64,000 nucleotides of DNA, from NCBI GenBank assembly GCA_002304445.1, contig NEVA01000003.1, positions 1 to 64,000 on the forward strand, written 5' to 3'. Every line of letters starts with the position of its first letter. Within the stretch, counting starts at the first letter, position 1. This DNA is from Opitutia bacterium Tous-C4FEB (lineage in GTDB: Bacteria; Verrucomicrobiota; Verrucomicrobiia; Opitutales; Opitutaceae). This document shows, in pieces, positions 46,789 through 55,399 of the stretch. Under the pieces are notes generated by a model, which was not told where the DNA came from, did no database searches, and was given only the letters and a program-made list of their open reading frames with translations. The translations under genes were made by a program, and so were the position numbers.

Positions 46789-47748
46789 CTATTTGGAAAA
46801 CCGTGAGCGGGCGCGTTCCAGCCGGCTATATACATCCTTGGCCGGCAGTAATTTCAAATCACCCACCGGCGCCTGAACCACAAAATTGGTCGGACCATTT
46901 AACGGATACGGGCCAAACAAACGCGGATCGGTCGGCCCAAAAATACCCATCGTACGCACTCCCTGGGCCGCGGCCAAATGCATCGGGCCGCTGTCGTTCG
47001 TGATCACCCACTCCGCCCGCCGAATGAGCGCGGGCAATGAAACCAAACTCGTGTTCCCCGTGAGATTCAAAAACTGTGCGGCCGAAAACGAATTTCGATC
47101 CGGCAGGTAATTGCTACCGGCCCAGACCACTTTGCGCGAGCGATCTTCCTTCAGCAGCAACTCGGTGAGTTGCTTGAATCCGCCCCAACGCTTCTCAACG
47201 CGGCGACTGTCGGGAAACATCAGAACCGGCTTTGCGCCGCCCCGACCATCGGTGAACTTCAAGTTCAAGCTCTCCGCCTCGCGGAATTTAAGAACCCCGC
47301 TCAGCTCCGGTTTCACCCCGAGGACCGGACAAAATTGCAGAAGAATGTCGATCGCATGGCTGCGGCGACCGTCCGGCGGTAGTGGCACCTTTTCGTCGTA
47401 AAAGATTCCGGCCATTTCCCGCGCATCCGTGCGGCCCACCTTTTTTTTGGCCAGCGCCCGCGACGTCATCAAGCCCGTGCGCAGCAAACCCTGAAAATCG
47501 AAAACGTAATCGAACTTTGTCTTCCGCACCTCGGCCATCAGCTTGAGAAACGCCTTGGCTCCTCCCGCGCGCTCGAACACGAACACCTCGTCTACCGCTT
47601 CGCATACCTTGACGAGCGGGGCGAACATCTCGCGCACGATCCAAGAAATTCTCAGGTCGGACCGATGCGCCTTTAGCGTCGTCGCGACCTGCAGACCGTG
47701 GACAATATCGCCCAACGACGAAGGCTTGATGATGAGAAGTTCGGTCAT
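46789..47748 (-). CDS. Glycosyltransferase family 9 (heptosyltransferase I-like)
   Basis: The 319-residue GT-B enzyme matches WaaC-type ADP-heptose:LPS heptosyltransferases: the N-terminal IIKPSSLGDIVHGL, VVWAGS before the nucleotide-sugar site, and the C-terminal TNDSGPMHLAAAQGV and FGPTDPRLFGPY. In Gram-negatives such enzymes add the first heptose to the Kdo of lipid A-core. It is divergent from, and 98 bases away from, a gene fusing an acyltransferase with a second GT9 domain, which supports a role in lipopolysaccharide assembly. Confidence 0.9.
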   Translation of the reverse strand: MTELLIIKPSSLGDIVHGLQVATTLKAHRSDLRISWIVREMFAPLVKVCEAVDEVFVFERAGGAKAFLKLMAEVRKTKFDYVFDFQGLLRTGLMTSRALAKKKVGRTDAREMAGIFYDEKVPLPPDGRRSHAIDILLQFCPVLGVKPELSGVLKFREAESLNLKFTDGRGGAKPVLMFPDSRRVEKRWGGFKQLTELLLKEDRSRKVVWAGSNYLPDRNSFSAAQFLNLTGNTSLVSLPALIRRAEWVITNDSGPMHLAAAQGVRTMGIFGPTDPRLFGPYPLNGPTNFVVQAPVGDLKLLPAKDVYSRLERARSRFSK

Positions 47749-47846
47749 GCGTGGGGCGGATAGGGCAAAGAGAATCTGCTTTTAACCGCGCGAGGGTTAC
47801 GTTTGATGGCGTTTCCCGGCCAAATTCAAAGCCAAATCCCGCACGC

Positions 47847-49754
47847 GTGCTCACTCTTCTGCTCAAGACTCTCGGTTGGCTCGCTGCACACTGCCCCGAA
47901 TCGGTCTTACACTCCTTTTCCGCGGTTCTCGGCGATGCCGTTTTCTTTGGCCTCCCCCGGCGACGTCGGCTCGCGTTGTCGAATCTCCACCACGCGTTCC
48001 CCGAACGCTCCGAAACGTGGCATCGCGCGACCGCGCGCGAGAGCTTTCGTCGTCTGGTTGAAACCGGACTGCTTTCGCTCGCGACCCCTTTTTTGAGCGA
48101 ATCACGGCTGCGGACGATCGTCTCCGTCTCTCCCTCTCTGCTCGAAGCCTACGCTCAACACCGCCTGGAACCGGCCGCCACGCTCATCTGCTCCCCCCAT
48201 ATTGCCTACTGGGAGGCCCAGACGGCCAAACCCCTTTTGATTCCAGGACCGTTCCCCGAGTTTGGCATTATCTTTCGGCCGCTCGACAACCCGACGGCCA
48301 ACGCATTCGTCGTAGGTTCGCGCGAGCGCTTTGGGATGAAACTGCTCTCCCGCAAGACCGGCTTTGCCGAGGCTTTGAAGATTCTTCGCCGTCAGGGCTT
48401 CGTGGGAGTTCTCTTCGATCAGAATGCCGGCCTGCAAGGCGCCCTGACCACCCTCTTCGGTCGCGTTTGTTCCACCACGGAACTGCCCGGGCTCATGGCC
48501 GAAAAATTCTCCGCCCGCGTTTTTGGAATCTATCCACGTCGGCTCGGATTCTGGCGTGTCGAGATTGGCTGTGCCTCCATCGCCCACGACAACAGCAGCA
48601 CCGGGGTCACTCTCGCGCTCAACCGTTGGCTGGAGAATTTACTGACGGGCGATTCTGATGTGTGCGCGTCTTGGCTTTGGTCCCACGATCGATGGCGCAA
48701 TCAGGACATGCCGTCGCAGCGGTTCCGCCTCGCCGCCAAACGCGACCTGCTCCAGGCCGACCTTGCGGCGCGTAACTTGAGCGACCTCCCCCGCCGGACC
48801 CGCATTTTCGTGCGCCTGCCCAATTGGCTTGGCGACGTGGTCATGGCCTTGCCGCTGCTCCGCGCGTTACGCGTTTCGCGGCCCGACGCCGAACTCACAT
48901 TCATCGCCGCGCCCGCGCTCCTTCCATTGATTCGCGAGTGGGCGATCGCCGATCATCTCGAAGGCCTACCCAAACGCGGTTTTGGCTATTTCCTGCATTT
49001 CTGGCGTCTCCGCAGTCGATACCCTGACGTCGTCTTGCTCCTCACCAATTCGTTTCGCGGCGACTTGGAAGCATGGCTGACGTGCAGTCCGCAACGCTTT
49101 GGACTCGTGCGCCGCGGTTGTCGCCGCCCCCTTTTGTCTCACGCCTATCGGCCTTCCGCAGACTTTGATGAGGCCGGTCATCACCAAACCGCTCTTTGGG
49201 AAAACATGTTCCGCCATTTCGGCCTCGAAGCTCAACCCGACCGGTCTCCCGTTCTTGCTCGGCGAGAACATCCGGGAACTACGATCGGGTTGATTCCGGG
49301 ATCGGAAAACAACCCCGAAAAACGCTGGCCGGTTCTTCATTGGCGTGCCCTGATCGCCGGTTTGCCCGAGCAAAAGTTCGTGCTGTTCGGCACCCCGCGC
49401 GACGCGGCCATCACCGCCGAAATCGCCCGAGGATTTCCGCCAGGCCGAGTTGAAGATCTTGCCGGCCGGACGGATCTTGTCACGTACGCCGCTCACCTTC
49501 GCCAAAGCCGCCTGCTTGTCGCCAATGACACGGGTGGCATGCATCTCGCCAACGCTCTAGGCGTGCCGCTCATCGCCCTCTTCGGACCGACCAACCCCCT
49601 TCGCACCGGCCCAATTTTTTCAGCTCCGACCCGTGTTTTACAACCGCCGGGTTGCCCGCCTACCGGCGGAGGTTCACTCCTCAATCTTGACCCGACCACC
49701 GTCATCGTCGCGGTCCGGGAAATGACCTCAGCAACTCACTTCGGAGCGGTTTGA
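47847..49754 (+). CDS. Fusion of LpxL-type lipid A acyltransferase and GT9 heptosyltransferase
   Basis: A single frame of 635 codons encodes two full enzymes. Residues about 1-300 are an LpxL/HtrB-type acyltransferase: N-terminal hydrophobic helix, the RRRLALSNLHHAFPE segment and the catalytic HX4E motif in PHIAYWE (His118), with FDQNAG later. From about residue 318 a GT9 domain follows: FVRLPNWLGDVVMALPLL, IGLIPGSE and NDTGGMHLANALGVP with FGPTNPLRTGP. The GTG at 47847 fits the LpxL N-terminus; a GTG at 47751 would add 32 residues of unprotein-like sequence. The product probably couples acylation of lipid A with core heptose addition at the inner membrane. Confidence 0.92.
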   Translation: MLTLLLKTLGWLAAHCPESVLHSFSAVLGDAVFFGLPRRRRLALSNLHHAFPERSETWHRATARESFRRLVETGLLSLATPFLSESRLRTIVSVSPSLLEAYAQHRLEPAATLICSPHIAYWEAQTAKPLLIPGPFPEFGIIFRPLDNPTANAFVVGSRERFGMKLLSRKTGFAEALKILRRQGFVGVLFDQNAGLQGALTTLFGRVCSTTELPGLMAEKFSARVFGIYPRRLGFWRVEIGCASIAHDNSSTGVTLALNRWLENLLTGDSDVCASWLWSHDRWRNQDMPSQRFRLAAKRDLLQADLAARNLSDLPRRTRIFVRLPNWLGDVVMALPLLRALRVSRPDAELTFIAAPALLPLIREWAIADHLEGLPKRGFGYFLHFWRLRSRYPDVVLLLTNSFRGDLEAWLTCSPQRFGLVRRGCRRPLLSHAYRPSADFDEAGHHQTALWENMFRHFGLEAQPDRSPVLARREHPGTTIGLIPGSENNPEKRWPVLHWRALIAGLPEQKFVLFGTPRDAAITAEIARGFPPGRVEDLAGRTDLVTYAAHLRQSRLLVANDTGGMHLANALGVPLIALFGPTNPLRTGPIFSAPTRVLQPPGCPPTGGGSLLNLDPTTVIVAVREMTSATHFGAV

Positions 49755-49787
49755 CTCGGCTCCCAACTCCAACCACTCCTCAAACGC

Positions 49788-50762
49788 GTGCCCCTCCTCT
49801 CCGTCCACGATCTTCGCACTCACTTCCACACCCGCAACGGCATCTACCGCGCCGTCGATGGCGTCAGCTTCAGCATCGAACGAGGCGAGACGCTCGGTAT
49901 CGTCGGCGAATCCGGCTCCGGTAAGTCCGTTACTTGTTACTCCATCATGGGCCTCATTCCGCAGCCCCCGGGTCGCATTGTAAGCGGTACGGCGATGTTT
50001 GACGGCGTAGACCTCCTCCACTGCTCGCCGGCGGAAGCCCGAGCGATCCGAGGTAAGCGCGTCGCCATGATTTTCCAAGATCCTATGACATCGCTCAATC
50101 CGTACTTGCGGATCAGCGAACAACTCATCGAGCCGCTTCTCATTCACGAAAAGATTTCCCGTCGCGATGCCCTCAGCCGCGCCCTTGCGATGCTTGATGC
50201 CGTCGGCATCAACGATGCGGCCAAGCGTATTCATTATTACCCGCACGAATTCTCCGGCGGCATGAGACAGCGCGTAATGATCGCCATGGCGCTCATCACC
50301 AAACCCGAGGTTCTCATCGCCGACGAACCGACCACCGCCCTCGATGTCACGGTGCAGGCGCAAATTCTCGAGCTAATCAAAAAAATGCAGCGGGAACTGG
50401 GCATGGCGGTTGTGTTCATCACGCATGATCTCGGGGTCGTCTCCGGTCTCTGCGACCGCGTCCAGGTTATGTATGCCGGTCGCATCGTCGAAACCGCCGA
50501 TACTCGCACTCTCTTTCACGCGCCGCGCCATCCCTACACGCGCGCCCTGCAACGCTCGATCCCCGCGCTTCAGTCCAAGGGCGTAGAACTTTACACTATC
50601 CCGGGCCTCCCTCCCGATGTCTCGAAGACGATTCCCGGCTGCGCTTTTGCGCCGCGTTGCGAATTCGCCAGCGCTCGTTGCACTGGCGGCGTCCCCGAGC
50701 TGACCGCCCTCTCACCCACCCATTCTCATGCCTGCCTCCGCGTGCAAGCCGGCGAGATCTGA
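49788..50762 (+). CDS. Dipeptide/oligopeptide ABC transporter ATP-binding protein (DppD/OppD-like)
   Basis: This 324-residue ATPase from a GTG start has Walker [11 protein letters not shown]-loop IFQDPM, signature [10 protein letters not shown] and Walker [12 protein letters not shown]. It has the full C-terminal oligo_HPY tail with the Cys set ([15 protein letters not shown]), unlike the shorter D-type protein at 24.3 kb. It is followed by an F-type ATPase gene after 44 bases. No permease or binding-protein gene is nearby. Confidence 0.94.
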   Translation: MPLLSVHDLRTHFHTRNGIYRAVDGVSFSIERGETLGIVGESGSGKSVTCYSIMGLIPQPPGRIVSGTAMFDGVDLLHCSPAEARAIRGKRVAMIFQDPMTSLNPYLRISEQLIEPLLIHEKISRRDALSRALAMLDAVGINDAAKRIHYYPHEFSGGMRQRVMIAMALITKPEVLIADEPTTALDVTVQAQILELIKKMQRELGMAVVFITHDLGVVSGLCDRVQVMYAGRIVETADTRTLFHAPRHPYTRALQRSIPALQSKGVELYTIPGLPPDVSKTIPGCAFAPRCEFASARCTGGVPELTALSPTHSHACLRVQAGEI

Positions 50763-50806
50763 TTTTCTCTTACCCGACCGATTATTTGAATTTCCGATCG
50801 AGAAAT

Positions 50807-51793
50807 ATGTCCGACACGATTCTCCAGCTCACCGACGTCAAGACCCACTTTCCGATTACGCAGGGATTCCTGCTCAAGCGGCACATCGGAACCGTGAAGG
50901 CCGTGGACGGAGTCAACCTCACGGTTCGTCGGGGCGAGGTGCTTGGCCTTGTCGGTGAATCTGGCTGCGGCAAATCCACCCTCGCCCGGACGATCCTGCA
51001 ACTTGTCCCGACTACCGGCGGAACTGTCGTTCTGAACGGTCGTAACCTCGCTGATTCGTCCGCGCGTGAATTGCTCGCCGCCCGCCGAGACTTGCAGATG
51101 GTTTTTCAAGACCCTTATGCATCGCTCAACCCGCGCATGACGGTCTTCGCGACCCTCGCCGAACCGTTATTCGTCCACGGCGTCTGCCCACCCGCAGAGG
51201 TACCGGCGCGAGTCGCGGAACTCATGCGCGTCGTCGGCCTTGCCCCGCGCTTCATGCAAAAGTATCCGCATGAGTTTTCCGGCGGACAACGCCAACGCAT
51301 CGCTATCGCCCGCGCCCTCGCCCTCGAGCCCAAGGTGATCGTCGCCGACGAACCCGTATCTGCCCTCGACGTCTCCATTCAGGCACAAATCCTGAATCTT
51401 CTCGCCCAGCTGACGAAGCAGATGAACCTCACCCTGATCTTTATCGCTCACGATCTATCCGTCGTGAAACACATCTCGGACCGGATAGCCGTCATGTATT
51501 TGGGCAAGATCGTAGAACTCGGATTGGCCGCCGATGTGATTGACCGTCCGCGCCACCCCTACACCCGTGCCCTCGTCAGCGCGATTCCGACGCCCAACCC
51601 AGACATCGAGCGCAACCGCCAACGGATCGTTCTCGCCGGCGATCCCCCCTCTCCGATCAATCCGCCCTCCGGTTGTGCTTTTCATCCCCGCTGCGCTTAC
51701 GCCCGGGCCGAGTGCAGAAATGCAGTTCCCCCACTCGTCGCCGATTCACCAGATCGCGAGGTCGCCTGTGTCCGCCTCTCCGAGATAAGTTAG
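50807..51793 (+). CDS. Dipeptide/oligopeptide ABC transporter ATP-binding protein (DppF/OppF-like)
   Basis: This 328-residue ATPase has KTHFPI at its start, Walker [11 protein letters not shown]-loop VFQDP, signature SGGQRQRI, Walker [13 protein letters not shown] and a C-terminal [14 protein letters not shown] tail. The start at 50807 (MSDTI) fits the family; the frame is open further upstream into the D-type gene. The D/F pair energises a peptide permease encoded elsewhere. The pair is separate from the C/D/F set at 23.4-26.3 kb, so the genome has at least two such systems. A strong hairpin follows at 51818. Confidence 0.94.
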   Translation: MSDTILQLTDVKTHFPITQGFLLKRHIGTVKAVDGVNLTVRRGEVLGLVGESGCGKSTLARTILQLVPTTGGTVVLNGRNLADSSARELLAARRDLQMVFQDPYASLNPRMTVFATLAEPLFVHGVCPPAEVPARVAELMRVVGLAPRFMQKYPHEFSGGQRQRIAIARALALEPKVIVADEPVSALDVSIQAQILNLLAQLTKQMNLTLIFIAHDLSVVKHISDRIAVMYLGKIVELGLAADVIDRPRHPYTRALVSAIPTPNPDIERNRQRIVLAGDPPSPINPPSGCAFHPRCAYARAECRNAVPPLVADSPDREVACVRLSEIS

Positions 51794-51817
51794 CTACCCG
51801 CTCGCATCATTTATTTT

Positions 51818-51856
51818 GGGTTTACTTCGGTCCTCCTTGGGAGACGAAGTAAACCC
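51818..51856. repeat. Perfect 12-bp inverted repeat forming a long hairpin
   Basis: GGGTTTACTTCG (51818-51829) pairs with CGAAGTAAACCC (51845-51856); inside it CTCC and GGAG can extend the stem. The 3' arm ends directly at an ATG (51857), and no T-tract follows on either strand. It could end the ABC-ATPase transcript or act as a 5' RNA structure of the decayed gene that follows. Confidence 0.6.
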
Positions 51857-52945
51857 ATGAGGGCCAAGCCAAATGAGCCCCTTGAGTTGGCAAACCCCGC
51901 GCCGCTGATCGCGCCTAAAAAACAGCCGGACGAGTCTGGTGCTCCAACGTCTTCATCCGCGACCACCGCCGTCCAGGTGTCGTCGCAGGCCCTGATCGAA
52001 CCGAAAGCGACCATTTCCCCGATCCCGATTGGAATGAATCAGGTATCGGACGCGCCCACACCGTCGTTCGCCGCGCCCGCTCCAAGAAAAAACACTCCTC
52101 TTTCCGGTATCGTCCTCGGTGGACCCGAGCCGTTTAACACCGCGCTCTCCCCTCTTATTCGGATCATCTGTCTGAAAACTCCTCCTAAAGCTTTTTGTCG
52201 GTCTGACCATCGTGACGTTAATGTTGGTTTACTACCGCAGCACCTCGAATCCGACGTTGGCGGCCAAACTGAATCGCAAAGCTGGCCTCAACCCGTTCAA
52301 AACCGTGAACGAGGTTTTGGTGATGCCCGCCAAAGTCATGGGCAAGACCAAGGACGTGGTGGATAAAAAAAACTCCCGAACGGGTGTCCTCGACGGAGTG
52401 ATCGCCAATCCGCAAGGGACCAGCGCGTCTGCAAGTAAAGTCGGAGGCAGAACCGCCGCCGCCGCCGATCCGACTAAACCGACCGCGTCACCTCCACCGG
52501 TGAACACAGCGGTTAGCGCTGATGAAAAAGAAAGGCTGGCCCGGTATTTGACCCACTACAGCCTCGCCCCCGCAGCCGTGCAGTAGGCCGAAGGCACCAA
52601 CTCGGCAAACCTGTCCCAAAATTCCGTGCCCGTAGGCCCAGCAACGCCCATGGTCGCTACAGTCAACCCAAACGCATCCAACTCGGGGGAGCCATTGTGA
52701 TTACCATTCCCGTGACCACCGACACCATCGAAGCCAGCGAAACGTTCACGACATGGGTCACAAACGTTAAAATCAGTGGCAGCTTCCCGGGCACTCCGGG
52801 CCGGTTAATACTCAATGAGCGGCCTACCCGCGCATGAGGTCCCGCTCACGTGCGCCTGGGAATCACGTTCGTCGGCCTCGATGCAGAAACTCAGCTTTTG
52901 CTCTTCCGCGATAAAGCCGGAGCCAGCGTTGCGCGCAGTTACTGA
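51857..52945 (+). pseudogene. Decayed membrane-protein gene
   Basis: Coding-like pieces follow one another in changing frames. From 51857 there is a Pro/Ser/Ala-rich hydrophilic part. About 52179-52583 carries LLLKLFVGLTIVTLMLVYY (a transmembrane helix) and a Lys/Ala-rich part ending at a TAG at 52584. The same frame then continues protein-like to a TGA near 52700. A shifted frame gives GGAIVITIPVTTDTIEASE, and the last frame gives LGITFVGLDAETQLLLF and ends at 52945. At least three frameshifts and one stop are needed. The original looks like a bitopic membrane protein with a C-terminal beta-rich domain; I recognise no family. Confidence 0.65.
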
Positions 52946-53424
52946 GTCGGCACCGCGGACGCGATCGGCAAACCCACTTGTCGCAACGCCTCGTAGGTTC
53001 CAATGCCTGCAGCCGTGCTGAGATTAAGCGAACGAAGCGCACCATTGGCGTGGGGAATCGTGGTGCGAAAGTCTTCGCCCAACTCTTCGTGCAACCATGC
53101 CGGAGCTCCAGCACTCTCGCTGCCGAAAACCAAACCATCATCACTCGCAAAATTTACGTTCCAAAAACTCCGCGTCGTCTTGGTCGTGAACAGCCAAAGC
53201 CGTCTTGGTGCCACCGGACTGTTGCGGAAAGCCTTCCAGTCTTGGTGCTCGTGAACATCCAGCGATTTCCAGTAATCCATCCCCGCCCGCCGCAAATTCC
53301 GGTCATTGATCACAAATCCAAGCGGGTGGATCAGGTGCAGCCTTGAACAAGTGAGAGCACACATCCGACCGATATTTCCGGTATTTTGAGGTATCTCCGG
53401 TTGAAAAAGCACCACATGGATCAT
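52939..53424 (-). CDS. trmL: tRNA (cytidine(34)-2'-O)-methyltransferase
   Basis: The 161-residue SPOUT-class methyltransferase has the TrmL opening VLFQPEIPQNTGNIGR, the LHLIHPLGF segment, DYW, the knot sequences LVFGSESAG and the LNLSTAAGI tail. It methylates the wobble position of tRNA-Leu isoacceptors. The start at 53424 is chosen for its family N-terminus. Its stop overlaps the end of the decayed gene on the other strand by seven bases. Confidence 0.95.
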   Translation of the reverse strand: MIHVVLFQPEIPQNTGNIGRMCALTCSRLHLIHPLGFVINDRNLRRAGMDYWKSLDVHEHQDWKAFRNSPVAPRRLWLFTTKTTRSFWNVNFASDDGLVFGSESAGAPAWLHEELGEDFRTTIPHANGALRSLNLSTAAGIGTYEALRQVGLPIASAVPTQ

Positions 53425-53652
53425 GCATCGAATCTCACGGCCAAAAAAGCGCGATGCAAGCGTCACACGGGTTGCCTTTCACGGTTACGATGCCCCCGCT
53501 TTGAATACCGCTCGTAAACTCCGCCTTGCGCTTCAACTGCTGCCTTTAGGATCAAAGGTTACCTCTCAAAACCGTTCGGATGGCGCCAATTGGCGGTTGA
53601 GATTCTTGGCGTGTGGCCCGATGGCAATCCCCCCAAGCTTCGGAGCGGCACT

Positions 53653-54561
53653 TCACTCAAGACGTAAACCTTCGTTATCCGCGGCCAGCCTACGCACGTC
53701 GCTAGCGACACCGGCAGCCATAAATGCTTCAGACATAGCTGCTCCCACTCGGGCCGAGTCATCGACCGTTGTCATACACAATACGCTGGATCCGCTTCCA
53801 CTGAGCCAACCTGTGAAAGCTCCCGCCGCTTTTCCCGCCGCGATCGCCGCGCGGGCTCCAGGAATCTTCGGCAGACGATACGGTTCGTGCATAAAATCCC
53901 CTGCGGCCGCACTCAATCGGCCATAGTCACCCGAAGAAATGGCGGCGACGAAATAGGCCGCACTGTTGATGCTCCGCACCGCGTCAGTATACGGCAAAAA
54001 TCCGGGGAGAGCGCCACGTGATTCCTTGGTCAGCAGTTCGATCTGTGGAGAGACAACAACGAAGACCAAGTGCGAAGGAATCGAAAATCGTACCGCATCA
54101 AGATAGTTACCAGTCGTCGGATCGCACCGTGCCACGCAGAATCCACCCAAGATACCTGCGCTGGCGTTATCCGGATGGCCTTCGATCTCCGTGGCTACCC
54201 GCACCAAATCGTCGCGATTAAGCCCGGTGCGATGTAGCGCATTGAGCCCCCCCAGCACTCCGGCGATCACCGTCACGCTTGAGCCCAGGCCACGTGCCGG
54301 CGGAACTTCGCCGCTGATGTGATAAGAAAAACCTTCGGAAGCTCGACCCGTCGTCCGGAAAAATGCGGCCGCGGTTTCACTCACCATCGCTTGCGCGCGG
54401 CGGTCATCGGGCGAGGCCGGCATGGGATCCACCCCGTCGGCGGGTGAAATCGAAACCCGATTGTAAATTTGCAGCGCCAAACCGAGCGTATCGAACCCCG
54501 CCCCGCAATTTGAGGTGCTTCCCGGGACTCGGACCGTGAAAGTTTCCGCAGGCGAAGACAT
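53653..54561 (-). CDS. thrB: Homoserine kinase
   Basis: The 302-residue GHMP kinase phosphorylates homoserine in threonine synthesis. It has the N-terminal VPGSTSNCGAGFDTLG, the GHMP phosphate loop PPARGLGSSV, EGHPDNA and the C-terminal GAFTGWLSGSGSS. The ATG at 54561 overlaps the smpB stop by one base (TGATG). Other threonine genes are not in the window, so thrB is separate from a thr operon. Confidence 0.95.
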   Translation of the reverse strand: MSSPAETFTVRVPGSTSNCGAGFDTLGLALQIYNRVSISPADGVDPMPASPDDRRAQAMVSETAAAFFRTTGRASEGFSYHISGEVPPARGLGSSVTVIAGVLGGLNALHRTGLNRDDLVRVATEIEGHPDNASAGILGGFCVARCDPTTGNYLDAVRFSIPSHLVFVVVSPQIELLTKESRGALPGFLPYTDAVRSINSAAYFVAAISSGDYGRLSAAAGDFMHEPYRLPKIPGARAAIAAGKAAGAFTGWLSGSGSSVLCMTTVDDSARVGAAMSEAFMAAGVASDVRRLAADNEGLRLE

Positions 54562-55034
54562 CAACGTCGGATCTTAAGCACTTGGCTCAACTCACGCTCT
54601 TCCACCTTTTGCTTAAGCGTTTCGCGCTTGTCGTGATTCTGCTTACCCGTGCAAAGACCCACCTCTACTTTGACCAATGCTTCCTTAAAATACATCCGGA
54701 GCGGCACCAGCGCACGACCTCCCGCATCAAGCGCCTGAGAAATCTTCCGGAGTTGATGCCTGTGCAGCAAAAGCTTCCTCGTCCGTTTAGCCTCGTGGTT
54801 GTGCAGGTTTCCAAACGCATAGAGTTCGATGTGCGCGTTGTGCATCCATAGCTCTCCGTTTGTCATCCGCCCAAACGCGTCGGAAATCTGCGCCCGCCCG
54901 GCTCGAATCGACTTAACCTCGGTTCCGCGAAGCTGCACGCCCGCCTCGAAGCGCTCGTCCACGAAATAATCCCGGAGCGCCTTGGCGTTCCGAATCTCGG
55001 TAAACCGAGTAGAATCTTTCTTTTTTGCAGACAT
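54561..55034 (-). CDS. smpB: SsrA (tmRNA)-binding protein
   Basis: The 157-residue protein binds tmRNA and delivers it to stalled ribosomes. Family segments are clear: YFVDERFEAGVQLRGTEVKS, AHI-type IELYAFGNLHNHEAKRTRKLLLH and the Lys/Arg-rich C-terminal tail. The start at 55034 (MSAKKKD) is chosen; the upstream open stretch overlaps the rpoZ terminator. It overlaps thrB by one base. Confidence 0.96.
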   Translation of the reverse strand: MSAKKKDSTRFTEIRNAKALRDYFVDERFEAGVQLRGTEVKSIRAGRAQISDAFGRMTNGELWMHNAHIELYAFGNLHNHEAKRTRKLLLHRHQLRKISQALDAGGRALVPLRMYFKEALVKVEVGLCTGKQNHDKRETLKQKVEERELSQVLKIRR

Positions 55035-55055
55035 ACCGTTCGACACAAACCTGCA

Positions 55056-55091
55056 CAAAAAAGGCGGCACCGGCAACTGCGGGCCGCCTTT
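55056..55091 (-). terminator. Rho-independent terminator after rpoZ
   Basis: On the minus strand AAGGCGGC (55090-55083) pairs with GCCGCCTT (55068-55061), extended by a CCGC/CCGG inner region, and is followed by a run of T. It lies between the rpoZ stop and the smpB start, so smpB-thrB probably has its own promoter or depends on read-through. Confidence 0.8.
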
Positions 55092-55116
55092 CAAAGGTAT
55101 GCGCGTCGACCTAAAA

Positions 55117-55317
55117 TCAGGTTCCGATGGTTTCGTAGCTGATTTTTTCCTCAATGATTTCGCGGAGCGCTGTATCCTCGGGCGAAAGCTTTTCGAGGGA
55201 CTCCACCAACGGGCGGTTGCCGCGCTTAAGCTGTTTGACGCGAAGGGAAACCAAATTGATCAACACGTTCGGATCGGTAATCTTTGCAGCGGCTTGTTTG
55301 ATGTAATCGTCTCTCAT
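55117..55317 (-). CDS. rpoZ: DNA-directed RNA polymerase subunit omega
   Basis: The 66-residue protein reads like a compact RpoZ: YIKQAAAKITDPNVLINLVSLR at the N-terminus (equivalent to the conserved NRF.LV..A.RA segment) and ALREIIEEKISYE near the end. Omega helps assemble the polymerase beta-prime subunit. The match is by pattern and size; the region is short, so assignment is less certain than for larger genes. Confidence 0.85.
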   Translation of the reverse strand: MRDDYIKQAAAKITDPNVLINLVSLRVKQLKRGNRPLVESLEKLSPEDTALREIIEEKISYETIGT

Positions 55318-55399
55318 GGCGAAGGGTTAAGTCAGGATCGAATCCGGTAGAAGGCAGTTCGACTAGATCAGCGTCAAGGTGGAATTTCTAGGACCAATC

